DNA from: Rhynchospora pubera
Lineage: Eukaryota > Streptophyta > Magnoliopsida > Poales > Cyperaceae
Reading direction: 5' to 3'
Assembly (NCBI GenBank): GCA_028095005.1
Contig: CM051459.1
Coordinates: forward strand, 3,649,190-3,713,189
DNA length: 64,000 nucleotides
Shown: piece by piece, positions 11,575 through 24,720 of the stretch
Layout: every line of letters starts with the position of its first letter
Position numbering within the stretch: position 1 is the stretch's first letter
Made by a program: the position numbers and the translations under genes
The notes under the pieces: generated by a model
What the model saw: the letters and a program-made list of their open reading frames with translations, nothing else
Databases searched by the model: none
Told to the model about the DNA's origin: nothing

Positions 11575-14330
11575 CTTCTTATAGCAGTTATTAAATGTTG
11601 TCTTTACTAAAAGGCATGTACCTCTGATGTTCGTAACGTAAACCTGTAGCACAAAAATCAGGGGAAAAAAAGAAAAAATAAAAAATATTGTTTGAAACGG
11701 TCAAATCCAGAGATTGTTTAGACGAATAGTAAATAAGAAGAAAGAAAAACATACAAATCATTTTACTTAGCAGTCATGCTATGATTGTTCTTCTACACAC
11801 ATCACCTGACTCGCTCCCTTGGCAAGATGTCATGCTATGATTGATCTTGTAGACATATACAGAAATCGGTCAGGGTTTGCTTGTAGTTATATTCCTAGAG
11901 AAGATAATGTAGAGACCTATCAGTCGGCTAGTTATGGTAGGATTAATCAAATTTCATGTGCTGAGTGTACTTTTCCTTTGTTTCATTTTTCAAGTATGCA
12001 ACTCAGCTGTAATAGCTCCTCACTTTGGCCACAGGCTGTCACTACTGAATAGTTCACAAATTAACAAATTTCAAATATATGAAAATCAGGGAATGCACAA
12101 TACTCACAGGTAATTTCATCAAACAGTTGATGCACATAAATTGCAGCACAAATGCTATCAGATTTTCATTGATGGTTCTTCTCATAAACATGTGATTTCT
12201 TCTCTTGCATAAGTTGAAAATGAAAAGCAACAAAATTATTTTAGATAGGAACCTCACCTGTTAGTACGCCCAAAAATCGAGGGAATTCGAAGGATTTAAA
12301 TGAAACATGCTAAATCGATATATATTGCAAAGCAATTGAAGGTGCTTACTTGGGAATGCAATTCCATAGGTCTTGAATCGATTAATAGCACTGTTGCTTC
12401 CAGGTACAGCTTGGAAACCTTCCATGACAGAATACAAAAAAAAGCAAGGCAAAAATTGAGAGAAATCATCATTACGTAGTTCCAAGATAGAAAAGCTCTG
12501 AGTGTAGGTTATATTGAAGGCAATCATCATTACGTCCTAAACAATTGTAGATTAATTACAACCCGACTGTCCAACAACAGGATACCAGGTTTGTATGTAT
12601 TATAGCTTGTATAAAAATCTTTATTTATAATTACCTATGCGAACACCACATAACTTGAAAACACACAATAACAAACTGATTCCAATCAAATTGGCAGCAA
12701 AACAAACCAAGAAGATAAGAATAAATGAGAAGAATTCTCACCAGAACATCACAAACGAAGAATCTACGTTTAACATGATAAAGAAAAAATAAAAACGATA
12801 AACAACCAATTTAATTTGAAATGAAATTTTCTTACAGTGCTGAAATTTCCTTAATTATGACCATCCTTTCACCTGTCAGCATTATGTAAAGAAAATATGT
12901 GTCAACAAAGAAAACAAAAGCACCATGAAAAAGAGAATCGAGAATTCGAGATAACAAATAAGAAGTGGTCAGATGCCTTATTCTTTTTTTTCTTGCTTTT
13001 GACTACTATACTAAGAACAACAAAATGAAAAGTTTAAGACACGGCGATGAAATAATAACTAAGTCAATGAAAATTGACCCACACGAAGCAACAATTGCGA
13101 AGGAACACTGAAGTCTAGACCCGAAGAGAAAGAAGGTAGTACAATTGGATAGCAAAATCCCTGAGACAACAAAATTAGAAAGATTAAATTATATATAAGC
13201 AAAAAAAACCAAAAATAGTTATATAAGAAAAACTGAGAGAATTGAAGTCTCTCGAAAGAAACAGATGTTATGGATTTTGTTAACAAACATAATTTTTGTT
13301 AGGTTCTGTCAATAACACAATTAAATAATTTCTTAAGAAACATAATTTTATTACCGTGTAGCGCCCAGTCACCTAGAAATTAAATCCCTCGAACATATTT
13401 TCTGTAAAATATAGAACAATTTTTATTTATTAATATCACAATATAAAATAAAATTAAATTATATTTTGACTGTCTCAATAAACACACATTAATAAAAGCA
13501 TCCTCCTCGCTAATTTGTTAAAATTTTATCCATACTGGTAAACTATTCTTACTTAATAGAGTTTTGACAGAAGCATCTACCTCACTAATCTAATGCTCAC
13601 TGAATTAGAGCCATATAAGAAACCAATACTTTTGCGTCCTGCAGATGTGCCAGAGACTAAGATTACATGCTGTGTGGATGGGTCTGTGCTATCTAAAACA
13701 ATAATAGTTAAATCCAATTATCTCAAACAATAATGGTTTAATCCAATATGTAATGTCAGCTAGGCCAGTGAAGTTACCTTCTAATGCAGAAGTGCCGGCA
13801 ATGAAGCAGTTATAATAGTTAAACGAAGGGGATCAGATAAGAATCAGAAAGTCGGAAACGATACTGTAGTCTAAGCAAAACAAAAGAAGAGAAAGTCAAT
13901 AAAAAACGAACAGAAAATCAGAAGCGATTCTCACGCACAATCAGAAATCAGTAGGGAAAATAGGAAAAAGAAAAAAAGAATAACACCTGTAGGCCATCTC
14001 AGATCTGAGAGAGGAGGTTATGCGATGTTGCCTCTGCTTCTGCTTAATGGCCAAAAAGTTCCGATCGACAAACCGAGCGTAGAGAACCGCAGTTGTGATG
14101 CATCAGCAGGGAAAACTATCTCTTCAAATAAAAAACGATAGCGCTGTAGGCGAAAATGAGGCAAACCCTAGCGGAAAGGAAAGACAGAGAGAAAGATGGA
14201 GCGGCGAAGAATCGATAAAGAAAGAGAGGATTTATGTGTCCATCTCACTCCGTACGAAGGCACATGGGAGCGCCTCTCTGTCCGGTCCATGGAGTGTATC
14301 AGCGAGAGAGGAGGAGAGAGAGTAGGGGAG
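11575..14330 (-). other. Unrecognised multi-exon transcription unit A
   Basis: The minus strand carries a GA/CT-rich leader (about 14330-13987, with a CTAGGGTTTG element) ending at donor CTACAG/GTGTTA. Plausible exons follow, with both splice signals, at 13870-13778 and 13693-13581, and much further on at 12203-12108 and 11643-11575. The last two are 96 and 69 bp (multiples of three) and open in the same phase. The only early ATG (MAY...) runs into a stop in the second exon. I recognise no protein family; it may be a non-coding RNA, a decayed gene or gene fragments carried by a transposon. Splice sites are seen, transcription is inferred. Confidence 0.3.
11819..12052 (+). pseudogene. Possible RNase H-like retroelement fragment
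   Basis: A 77-codon open stretch contains a segment like the C-terminal part of plant non-LTR RNase H (ACSYIPREDNVE, where families show a YIPRE-N-x-AD pattern). The expected catalytic Asp is replaced by a Tyr-containing stretch. No reverse transcriptase is found upstream. The match is by eye and weak. Confidence 0.22.
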
Positions 14331-14439
14331 AGTGCGCTGAGTTAGATCCGCATCCAACATGCGTCCATGGTCCCACCTGTCAGCCTTACTGTTCCAAGCA
14401 CTGTTCGTGCACAGTAGCTTCGGACGCGGATCCAATTCT

Positions 14440-15316
14440 GTCCAATAATATATGTTTTGATTACGATGTTTCTTTGCCTACAAGCTAGGATTCAGTATTT
14501 TAATGAAACCATCCGATGTATCTGGCTTGTTCAGTTTGGATAAATATTTTAAAAGAGAACGTAGTTTCTCTGGAATAATAAAAGACCATATAATCATATG
14601 ATTCCAAACTTAAGTCATCTATTGATACGTGTGGTATAAAAATTAGCAAAAGCACTGACTAAAAAATAATATTGTTACTTTTAGTTACATTACATATATA
14701 ACTGTATATCGCTCTTTCAGGAATTTTGTTATTTTGCTAATCCGACATTTCACAGGAATACAATATTAGCATTTTTCGTATTAGTACTGCTTTCAATTGT
14801 ATAATCCAAATAAATAATATCAAAGTATTAGATAAAATTTGATGAACTAAAGTCAAGGTAAGCTGAATTTAAGCCGTAATTTATGAAAATCATCAATAGA
14901 TGCATGTGATATGCTGAATTTGTATGTTCTAGAATTAACTCAAAAAGTTTCAATGATTATTTATTATATAAGTTATGGAGAATAGATGTCGCCCTGGTGA
15001 TTTTATGACTTCAAATAGCCTGAATTGGTGAAAAGTTTAAAATAGAAGTACTTGAAAGCATTTGTTAATACATTATGTCGATAGTTTCGAGCAAAATAAA
15101 ATTTAGATAATGAGGTAGACTAAAGTCAGTTGGACTCGTCAATCGCGATTATATCTCAATTTTTGAGGTTCTAATGGCTAATTCGAATCGTTCAATGCAT
15201 TTTTCATATTGAAATCTCATTGGAGACTAAGTTTTATATTTTTCTGAATTATTTTACTATTTTTATTTGAGATTTTAAAAAAACATTGTTATCGAAGGGT
15301 CCGGAATTTTTTAAAA
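14440..15316. other. Intergenic, nothing recognised
   Basis: AT-rich DNA without ORFs over 60 codons and without terminal repeats that I could pair. Confidence 0.5.
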
Positions 15317-15345
15317 CTAGTGAATGCATCGCGCTCCGCACGATG
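15317..15345 (-). mobile_element. Second Helitron-like 3' terminus
   Basis: Minus strand: hairpin CGTGC-GGA-GCGCG (one G-T wobble), 13 nt spacer, then CTAG followed by T. The layout and orientation match the one at 9893. The other end was not found. Confidence 0.35.
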
Positions 15346-16568
15346 AATGTTGTATTAAAGTTGATTATTGATCATACAAGTATTACACCAGCAATGCTAA
15401 AATATTATACCAGCAATGTAAAAAAAATTAACTATTGATCATATAGCTATTACACCAGCAAAGTTAAAATATCAAAATCTGAACAGTCCTAAGTGAAGAT
15501 GAAACCCATTGCTTGAAAAGGAGATCAAACAAAATTTTCAGTAAAGGCAATAATCTAATTTAATCAACAAAGGCGATGATTGTATGCCCATCTAATATTT
15601 TAGAAAGGGGCAGATCTTTTTGCTTGCTATTGATCCTATCAGTTTGAATGTATTAAATTTAATTTATGTTCAAAAGAGATAGCAAAACCTTATAGCTCCA
15701 AGTCAAGCATGCTTTCTCATCCAAAAAACAAAATTCTCATTGCAAACACCCAGGACTTGTTTTACAGTTGAGAGAGATAAAAGAGAGAAAATTGGTATCC
15801 ACCTAAATTCATGTTAATTTCATCAGTATAGCAACCACCTATCAACCTGCAAAGCCACGAACGAAGGAAAATCAAGTTAATTTAGTGCATGTTAATTAAG
15901 AACCAACGTTCAATACAAAGAGGGCGATGGTCTATTGTCTGCAAGTTACAATAGGAATAAATGATACCTACCGCTTCACATCTAATGAATGGCTTACCTC
16001 AAGTTACATTACCTGAATGCAACTGAGAAATGAAACAATCTAAAAGTAAGCTCTTGTAGAATCTTAGTTTCAATAACAACTGAATTGATAACCCATAATT
16101 TGCACAACGAAAATATTATCAAATTAACACAACACAAAGATCCCACTAATTTTTCTTTTTTTTGAACTATGTGGGGGGATCCCATGAATACAGCTGATTG
16201 GAACACGATTCTTACCAGCAATACAATCGCTAACCGGTACCAACTATACCCACATCCAATTAACTCGTACATATCCCGTACCAGCTAGGAGCCCAACAGT
16301 TTATTTCTTTTCTTTATTGCATAAATGAAAAAAAAATTGCAGTAAACAATCCATAAAGCAATTGAATTTTAAAAATCAGCATACCAGATAAACTCGACCT
16401 TATTGATAATCTAATCTACAACAACTAAACCTGCAACTTACTCAACAATGGAAATCAAGAATTACCAACAATGACGAATATAAATACTAGCTAATATGTA
16501 AAGGGAGGAAAATCATGCGAAAAATAAGATAAATACCTTAACAGAAGTCCTAGTACTGTAATTAAACG
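15346..16568. other. Non-coding, short direct duplication
   Basis: Contains a degenerate tandem duplication near 15353-15475 (TTGATCATA ... TATTACACCAGCAA repeated about 80 bp apart). An 87-codon minus ORF at 16009-16272 has no recognisable motif and is probably chance. Confidence 0.4.
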
Positions 16569-16573
16569 CCTGC

Positions 16574-18330
16574 TGTGAGGAAATTGCTCAATTTTAATTT
16601 TGTGACTAATTACGCTTAATTAATCCAATTAAAACACGAGCAAGAGAGATCTAGTGCAAAAGCTCATTCGACACAAAGAGAAAGGGGTGGAATTTATACC
16701 TCCCGCGAAATCGTATTCGCGGGGCTCGATCCTACGGCATAGAAATCGATGGCGTGCTTCTCCTTCGTCTCCAAATCGCCTCGAGTCCACCTAGAGATTA
16801 ACCAAGGTCTAAATCGATTCGTGCTAGCGATTCGATTAGAACAAAGCTAATCCTAAGGATCAACCCTCTTCAAGAATCAACCTATTTGATTTTGGTGGAG
16901 AGTTGTAGCTCAACACATGAGCATATGGAGGAGAGGAGGAGAGAGTGGCGCCGGCCTAAGAGGGAGGAAAGAGGTGGCGGCTAGGAGAAGGGAAAGAGAG
17001 AAGGTTGGATTTTGCTACTATATACCTCCTTATATAGTGCACAAACCCTACCTACCTCCTACCATCTATTTACAATAATGACACCTACCTACTACCCTAT
17101 ATGGCTGGCCCTATAATGGGCTTTTGGGCCTCTCATCTCAATTGTTTAGGCCTCTAATTCATATAATTAGAACCTACTCCAAATGCTCTTCAATTGGGCT
17201 ATACATTTAATACATAAATATTGGCCCAATAAATTAATATAACTATTTGTATTAAATTGTGTCGAGCTAAAATAATTATTAACTAATTAATAATTATTCT
17301 AGGATTAGCTAATACATTAATTTATTTCAATATGATCCATTTGACTTAATTAATTATAACGGTATATAATTAATTAATCAACTTATCACATTTCCGCAAT
17401 ACGAACTATTGCGAATAAATAAATAATGCACTGTCTTGGTCAAAACTCTATTTTGTGTGACCCTTTGAGGATTTATGTTAAGTTGGACATGGAATTAAAT
17501 CGTTATTTAATTCCAATAATCATAAGCGGTATCTAGCAACACGTTATGATTCCCAATTCGCATAAATAGTGTACTGCTACAGTATTTAAATCCTGCATAA
17601 GAGAATAAAAATATTTCTCTATTTTGATTCTTATGTCTCACGATATCATCGTATAATCCAAGATAGGAATGTGTCATTCTTGCAGATTATACGTTTCTTG
17701 ATCTAGAGTTGATCGCTTAGTTGCGCGCATACGATCCAACTCCATCAAGGGGCCCAAACAGATATCGTCACTCACTAAGTGAATTAATGAGGGACATACG
17801 GTTTTCTTGATGATTAGCTTTTCCCCGCACAATTCAAGAGAACGTAAATCAAGTCCGTATAGCAGCCCTTAACGGGAATCAGCGGTAGACGAGATTTATA
17901 GAACCTATCCTCATGTGGAAAAGATAATCATCTCAAACTTAGAACCAAAATCATAACGAAATAAACAATGACACATAACACAATCCATATGTTTATTTCA
18001 TTGGATCAAGTCCTGTACTATGTTCCATAACATATACATATGCAATTAAGTTGGTAACTTATTACCTATGATTTGTAGAACTTAATCATCACTTAACTTG
18101 CATACTAATCTTATATGATAATTAATGTTCCTTGTTAATTATCAAGATTATGGACCGTTTAGATTTATTATTGTCATTCTAAAGAATGATCCACAGAGAT
18201 CTACAATTCAGATCCTCAACGTGAATAATCTGTCAATAATAAACCTAGGAACAGATGATAAAATATCATCCATAACATAAACTAATATTTAAGTCATTAA
18301 ATTATTGACTTCTAGGACATAACTCCAACA
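16574..18330 (-). mobile_element. Solo LTR, copy 2
   Basis: 1757 bp, starting TGTGAGG and ending CCAACA, with a perfect 5-bp duplication CCTGC (16569-16573 and 18331-18335). A minus-strand TATATAAGG box lies near 17030. The U3 half (about 17450-18330) is almost identical to copy 1, the leader half is closer to copy 3. No internal domain. Same orientation as the other copies. Confidence 0.9.
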
Positions 18331-19063
18331 CCTGCACCATACTAATCGAAAGCTGAACTTGATTTCTTTTTTCTATCAATTTCTTGTGCAAACTAACACA
18401 ACAGGAAAACCTAAAAATAAAGAAAATATTGAAAAAGAGATCAATGGCACAATAAAAGTGAAATCTCAAAAACAAACTAATAATGTGCATTAAAATAAGA
18501 CCAAACTTTACCCCCAACATTCTATAAACAATATCAATAACAAATGTTTTTGCTTGTCTTTTTTTTTAAGTGGCCAGCAGTTTACATGCCTCCAAGCTTA
18601 AATTACATACACACAGGAGAGAGAATCAAGTGGTATTCCACGATCAAACTCCAGATTTGAGAAAACTAAAAGAACATGAACACTTAGCTTAATTCTAATG
18701 CATTTGTGATTGGCAATACAAGGTCCAGTAATTAGACAAATCTGTGTTGAAAAGTTAAAATTCAGTAATAAATAATAGAAGGAAGATATAAATACCTATT
18801 ATAATCAAACTCGCAGCAAGACATGCAGTAGGTGAAACAAATTCTAAGGAGCATCTTATTTTAGTGAAGGCAAATGACATGAATGAGCAAATAAAACTGA
18901 AATCATAAAAGTAACAAAGCTCATTTATTTTATCAATCTACAATCTACACTTTCTGAAATTAACACTCTAATTATACCCACCATCTACAATGTCCAAAAA
19001 AAAAAAATAATATAAGAAAGAAAAAAATGAAATATGCTTGAACACTCATGTTTGTGATTGATC

Positions 19064-19810
19064 ATGTGCAAATAGCAAAGGAAAACTTGTTGAGGTTCTA
19101 TGCACATCTAGCGCCTGAGTTAACCAAAGAAAACAAAAGTAATTTGCACATATCACCTCTAAGTATTTCCAAAATAAAAGAATATCACAAAAATGATTAG
19201 GAACACGTACAATCTCCATGAAATTTTCAATACTCATATGAAAGTCGTTCAAAATGGAGACCAAACAGCTGTGCAACCAAATCGGAGAAACAATCCTCAC
19301 TGCAAGCCAAAAAAAAAGGAAAAAAAGGTAAGAAGTAGAAATCATGTAGCTAAGCAAGGACTGAGAAGAAAAGAGAGCAGTTGTCTACCTGCACAGCGTC
19401 CCGAAACAATAATGGCAGAAATGCTGAGAAGCCACAAATTTCCAACCTGCAAGCTGTAGAAGGAGCATAATAAGAAAGAATTAGGCCAAAAAGAGCACAG
19501 GATCGTAGAGGAAACAACGAAAATCGCAAAAAGGAGAACTTGGATCTGAAAACATTTGAGCAAGAGAAAGAGAAGAGTAAAAGGTGGGAACGACTAAAAA
19601 GGGTGCTCACCTGGACAATGAAGGAAGAATGCGAGATGAAACAGGAGAGGTGCGAAGCTAGGCTCCCATCCTCCGGCGCAAAGCTAGGGTTTCCTCGTCT
19701 CTTCCGTCTCTCCTTAATTGTCTTTTTGTTTGATCTGAAAGAAATTGTTGCTCAGTCCCTTCCCCGATCTCCCTCTCTCCCAGTGCGTTAAAGGTAACTG
19801 GTCTTCTCCT
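19064..19810 (-). other. Unrecognised spliced unit B
   Basis: Minus strand: leader with AAACCCTAG (about 19685-19695), then donor TGTCCAG/GTGAGC (exon end 19611), a 58-bp exon 19446-19389 with acceptor CTTGCAG and donor CAG/GTAGAC, an exon from 19299 (acceptor CTTGCAG) to about 19211, and an acceptor near 19113. One frame stays open across the joined exons but has no start codon in good context and no recognisable family. Either a non-coding transcript or a fragment. Splice signals are seen, the rest is inferred. Confidence 0.3.
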
Positions 19811-20782
19811 TTTTTTTTACGATTGATTGATCGACTGGCAGAGGAGGAGAAGCTAGAAGCTTCTACAGAATCTACGTCGATGCGAACCTGGATCATGCAC
19901 ACCGTGCATCCTTGTCCCTCCTATCCTTCATTGGTCCATGTGATCCACGTCCATTCAGAAGAAAAAGAAACCATCACATGCATCCCCTTGCATTCCGGAT
20001 AATTAATATACGAAGGATTGAATGTAGCCTTTTGTGGTGCGCAAGAAATCAAAATAGACGAAAGCAAACAGCGAAAAGCACCACGAAACAGAGCCCAGTA
20101 GGTTCGCAGAAAATCAGTAGCGAACATTTCAGTGGAAACAAACGGGCAAGATTAAATCCATCACCCAAATGGAAAAAATTGGACGGCTGGGATAGAGCCT
20201 AAATGAACAGTGTTTTTTCAGCTTGGAATTGAATGTTTTATAATTAAGAATTTTGTTAAATACCAAAAAAATGCTAAAAAATTTTATAAAAATGTAAAAT
20301 TTGATCTCCAACGAAATTTCAATATGAAGAACACATTGAACAATTCAGATCGACGGTTAAAATTTCGAAAATTGAGATTTCATCGTAGTTGATAATCTCA
20401 TCCGTCAGTCGCAACTGATTTTAGTCTACCTCTTAGATAATACGAGAGTTGGTTTTCGGAGTTCGCTTCGTAAATAAAAAAATTACTGAAAAGAAAAATA
20501 TGGCTTTGATCAAAATATTTTTTTACGTGAGATTTCATTTCTTTTGAATTGATTTCTCAAGATTTCATTATTTCTATAACATGAAAAATCAAATCAAATG
20601 ACACCGAATACATTTATTTTGATCAAAATTTTATCTAATAAAATGAAATGAAATAAAATCCCATGTTTCAAAAAAAAAAAAAAAGATTTTGATCAGGGCG
20701 AATAGAACATATCATACGGAAAATTGTAGTTGACAAACACAAGTTGAGCATCAACACATCAAATATCACGTTTAAATGAAGG
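19811..20782. other. Upstream of unit B, no gene
   Basis: No supported coding region. The stretch 20200-20400 resembles the interior of the MITE at 33769-34142 (shared AAAATTTGATCTCC-like and GAACGGTTTGGATCG-like words), suggesting a decayed relative. Confidence 0.35.
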
Positions 20783-21056
20783 TAGGGGTGAAAACGGTCA
20801 CCGTTTCGACCGTCCTTTCGTTTCGTCCAAAACGAAACGAAACGGTTAAGATTTTTTGTTGCGTTTTATAAACGAAACGGTTAACGAAAGCTTAGAACAG
20901 TTTCGTCCATGTGTATTTTCATGGTATTTTCGTGATTTCGACCGTTTCGTCCAAAACGAAACGGTTAACGCAAATGGATGATCAATTTCGTTTTAAAACG
21001 AAACGGTTAACGAAATCGACCGTTTTCGTGGTCGTTTTGGACGTTATGCAGCCATA
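20783..21056. mobile_element. hAT-like MITE
   Basis: 274 bp with ends TAGGGGTGAAAACG / complement of TATGGCTGCATAACG and a perfect 8-bp duplication AATGAAGG (20775-20782, 21057-21064). The inside is dense in AACGAAACGGTTAACG words on both strands. No ORF. Same group as the element at 35274. Confidence 0.85.
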
Positions 21057-23514
21057 AATGAAGGTGCATCACTTTTAAATGAAGCGTGGAGCATGGAAAC
21101 AAACGAGCCATCCTATTAAAATCGGACGGTTGAGGATAATGATGCTGTAGCATGTTCACAAGCTTAAAAACTTAATGCTCTTCATGTACTAATCATTTGG
21201 ATAGAAAACCACCGAGTAATGTTGGACTATGACATGAAATAAGCCGAAAAAAACTTTGAATGAGGCAGCAAAACGGATGGAATATTTCTAACAAATTTGT
21301 TTGTAGAAAACTCAATGTAAACTTTTGAATTAAAATGAAGAACTTTTTTTATTTAAGTTTTGGTAAACAACAAGTTTTGATGAGTTTATGACTTGAATTC
21401 AATAACCAGACCTGAATTGATGAAAAGCATCAACGGATGCACGCATTATGCTGAAAAGTTAACTCTGGCTATTTCTGTCTGCACTAAGGTTGACATATAT
21501 TACAAATTTAGAATTAACATAGTAAATCATATATTTGTGCAATATTATGTAAACCAAAATGCTCTAAAAAAATTCTCATTTTGATGATTATACATATAAA
21601 TTGAAATGAGGTTTAAACTTTTAAAACTTTTCAATTGATGCAGACAACATACTGTAAATGCATTCCTACCAATTTTGCTAGCACATAAAATAAACCATTA
21701 ATCATATATAGTTTAAATTGCTTATATATTTGTATAAATTTAATTGATTATTCGATATATATGTTTATTGACATTATTCTACGATGATCTTCTGCTATAC
21801 GGCCTGTGGGAAGGGTCAGGACTCCATAAATGGGGAAAAAGAACAAGGAAAGAAAAATGAAGCTTTTTCCATTTAATTAAAAGTTATTATTTTTTATTTA
21901 TATATTTAAAATTATTTCTTTGTACACCGATCGGTTTATGTAATTATGTGTTTGGCGATCTGTGACAATATGCGGCTATTCGCCGACAGCGTTTGCACGC
22001 CTATATTGCATATAAAAAAGTCCTCATTTGACAAATAATAAAAACATCAAAGCACTACTCTGCCAGAGAAACAGTACAAATACATATTATAATAGTGATT
22101 TATGATGGACTACTATTTCACTAAAATTTAAGTACCTTGTGGTGCTTAAACTTAAGACATGATAGGTCTAACCAGTAACCATTCACAATTACATAACCTC
22201 ACAGTTTGCAATTTTTACATACAAATACCTTATTATATATCAGAATATAATTTACTTACCACATGCCACTGAACAATACCACCAGATACCCACGTTTTAT
22301 TTTAGCTTTCAGGAAATATAAAAAATAATCGCTTACCAGACAAAGGTTATGTCGTTGCCAGATGTATCACATAACATTTTTTGGCAACTTCCACCAGCAA
22401 TGGAGAAATTATAGTAATGGAAGACCTGAATTCTGTAAATGGTTATATCCACCACATCACTTTTATTTTTCCTTTTTTCTCTTTTTTATTTTGACAGAAA
22501 CTCAGAGGCCAGACAACATTAATTGAAGGGACCAGGAGGTTGTTTGGAGGTAAAGATAACAGATTCAGCTGTGAACTGTGAAGTCAAGTCAAGTGAGAGT
22601 GAGAGGTTTTCTTTCATACATACCCTCCAAAAGATCTCATGTTTGAATGCCCCCTCAATACCTTATCCAATAGAGGGAATATAGTTAAACGGCTGGCCAC
22701 TCCCTAAAATCTAGTATCCTCTCCAAAGCAGTTTATATTTCCCTTTTTCTACAATTGTTGGAGCCCAGATTTGTCGACAACAAAAGTCTTTTAAGATTAG
22801 CTTTATAATCAATGCAAAAGTTAATGATGATTTTATTTATTTTAAGATCGCCAGTAAGTGCACTGATGAGTGGAACTTATTAAATGCTTGTTGCTTCTTG
22901 AAAGAGAAAGCTACACCAAACCTTGAATATAAAAAAGAAAGTGCCTTCCAATAACACAATCATATAATAAAGCCAGAGTGCTAGTGAACATCAATCTTTT
23001 GCTTAGGCAATGAAAACCTTCGTTAAAGCAAATATCATATCAGGTGCTTCACATTCTGCCTTATCTCTCCATGACTCTCTTATAGTACTATGTTTACTAT
23101 TGCTTTTCTTTCTGGCAAGTGATATTTAAGTATTGTTTACTTCAGTATTGTGATATAACTAAAATTTTTAGGGTACATTAGCTCTATACCCATACTGGTA
23201 CATGACAAATTAGTAAGGTACCGACAAGTAATTCATAGATGTATTGAGCTGTTAATACATTGAGTGAACTCCAGAACTGCTAAAAAAACTAGTAATTATC
23301 AATGAGTTGCAACTTCAATACAAAATGAATACAAAAATCTAATAGCAATTTGCCATATTGAGTGGAACGACCTAATTTTCTATACAATTTCCTTTTTGCC
23401 AACCATAATGAAAATAAGAACTATTCTAGATTTGATCTAAGACCTACCAAAAAATTTCAATACTATCCAGCTAAAAAGTGATGCCTATTTTTTTTCATGC
23501 TGTTATGTAAATAC
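21057..23514. other. Downstream of the GT29 gene, no gene seen
   Basis: 2.4 kb of AT-rich DNA. No ORF over 63 codons, no paired terminal repeats recognised. The 3' UTR of the GT29 gene should lie in its right end. Confidence 0.5.
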
Positions 23515-24720
23515 TCACAGATAAATCACAACAGGTGGAACCTTAAATCCAAGCTCAGTTAGGAAGGGAACAACCTCAGGTCTCTGGGACAAGTCGTGAT
23601 AAATCGTATACTCAGCCAAATAATCATGTAAATCCAATTCTTTCTTCTGATTTGTGTGGTAATGGTGTTTCGCCTTATCTGATTTTCCAAATCCAAATAA
23701 ACTAACTCTATCACAAATCCCCAATGCAACCATCACAGCTTGAAATCCTGAAGAATAATGAAACAATTTCTCATCCCGGGTCTTCCCCCAATCAGTAAGT
23801 AACTGATCTGCCTGGCCAGTTTCTTCCAAAAATCTCTTCAACGAATAGAATTTGACAATCCTTGCGCACAAGGCATCAAAACCCGGATCCGTGATGAGCA
23901 GTGGCGCCTTATTCTTGTTAGAAGTTGAGTTGCACGCAAGGTAGTCGATGAAATGACTGGCCTGACAGAAGTACATCAAAATGGGCACATTTTCGCCATA
24001 CGGATGGCAAAAGCACCCGACCCGTCTTGCACAATGGCTTAGGATGTGGGAATTGATGAAAGACAAACCCGTTTTGGATCCTACAAGGCGTTCATATCCA
24101 ATTGTTCTGGCGTTGTTTAATCTAATTACCAAATCATGCTTATCAATTTCTTCCCCATAAGTTGAATTCAAAAGGATACCACTATTACCAACTACAGCAC
24201 AAGTTGGATGCCTCTTACGGGGTTTGGATTCAAACCCAATAGGAAGCTTCAAGAGTTCGCTTAGATTGTACCTTCTGTGGGGCCAAAGGCGGGTTCTGAG
24301 GAGTCTGCGGAGCTCCGGTGCGACCCGGATGCGGTTCCTATAATCCTTTGGCGAGCGGAGCCTGTGGGGGACATGGTCACTGTCCCATGGGTCCCACCTG
24401 ACCTGGGGGTGCGTGCGCGGCCGGTGACTCCGGAGTTGGTCTCTTCTTAGAGGGAGGTTACCTTCTAACATGTCTTGGATGCCTTTTTTCAAGGATTCTC
24501 CACCTGGATCCGAATCCGCTAAACGACGGAGCTCCATAGTAAGCTTAGAAGGCGGAGATGCCATCAAATCATGGTGCGCTTTGTCGCGCCTGGTAGCCCA
24601 ATAGAAGACGTGGTTAGTTGGATGGAAGAAGGTTTGGGAGCGGTAAGAGAGGAGGGAAAGGAGGGAGAAAATGGCGAAGAGGAGAGAGAAAGCGAGAGAA
24701 ACACGAAGAGATCGCTTCAT
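23515..24720 (-). CDS. GALT29A: GT29 sialyltransferase-like galactosyltransferase (GALT29A-like)
   Basis: A single 401-codon exon. N-terminal MKRS, then one membrane segment (about residues 7-25) typical of a Golgi type II protein, then a variable basic stem. Catalytic region: L sialylmotif about 172-217 (CAVVGNSGILLNS ... VIRLNN), S motif about 320-346 (HYSSGFQAVMVALGICDRVS), motif III HYHTN (353-357) and a VS-type His at 365 (HDYLAEY). The length and N-terminus fit Arabidopsis GALT29A (398 aa), a Golgi galactosyltransferase acting on arabinogalactan glycans, better than the longer SIA1/SIA2. Plants lack sialic acid, so sialyl transfer is not expected. The stop (TGA) overlaps a donor-like GTGAGT; a small extra 3' exon is possible but not needed. 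The codons of the stem are GC-richer than the surroundings. Confidence 0.9.
   Translation of the reverse strand: MKRSLRVSLAFSLLFAIFSLLSLLSYRSQTFFHPTNHVFYWATRRDKAHHDLMASPPSKLTMELRRLADSDPGGESLKKGIQDMLEGNLPLRRDQLRSHRPRTHPQVRWDPWDSDHVPHRLRSPKDYRNRIRVAPELRRLLRTRLWPHRRYNLSELLKLPIGFESKPRKRHPTCAVVGNSGILLNSTYGEEIDKHDLVIRLNNARTIGYERLVGSKTGLSFINSHILSHCARRVGCFCHPYGENVPILMYFCQASHFIDYLACNSTSNKNKAPLLITDPGFDALCARIVKFYSLKRFLEETGQADQLLTDWGKTRDEKLFHYSSGFQAVMVALGICDRVSLFGFGKSDKAKHHYHTNQKKELDLHDYLAEYTIYHDLSQRPEVVPFLTELGFKVPPVVIYL

Noticed and set aside
23515..23530. Extra 3' exon for the GT29 gene via GTGAGT at the stop codon
   Set aside because: The protein already ends where GALT29A ends, and no matching downstream exon was seen.
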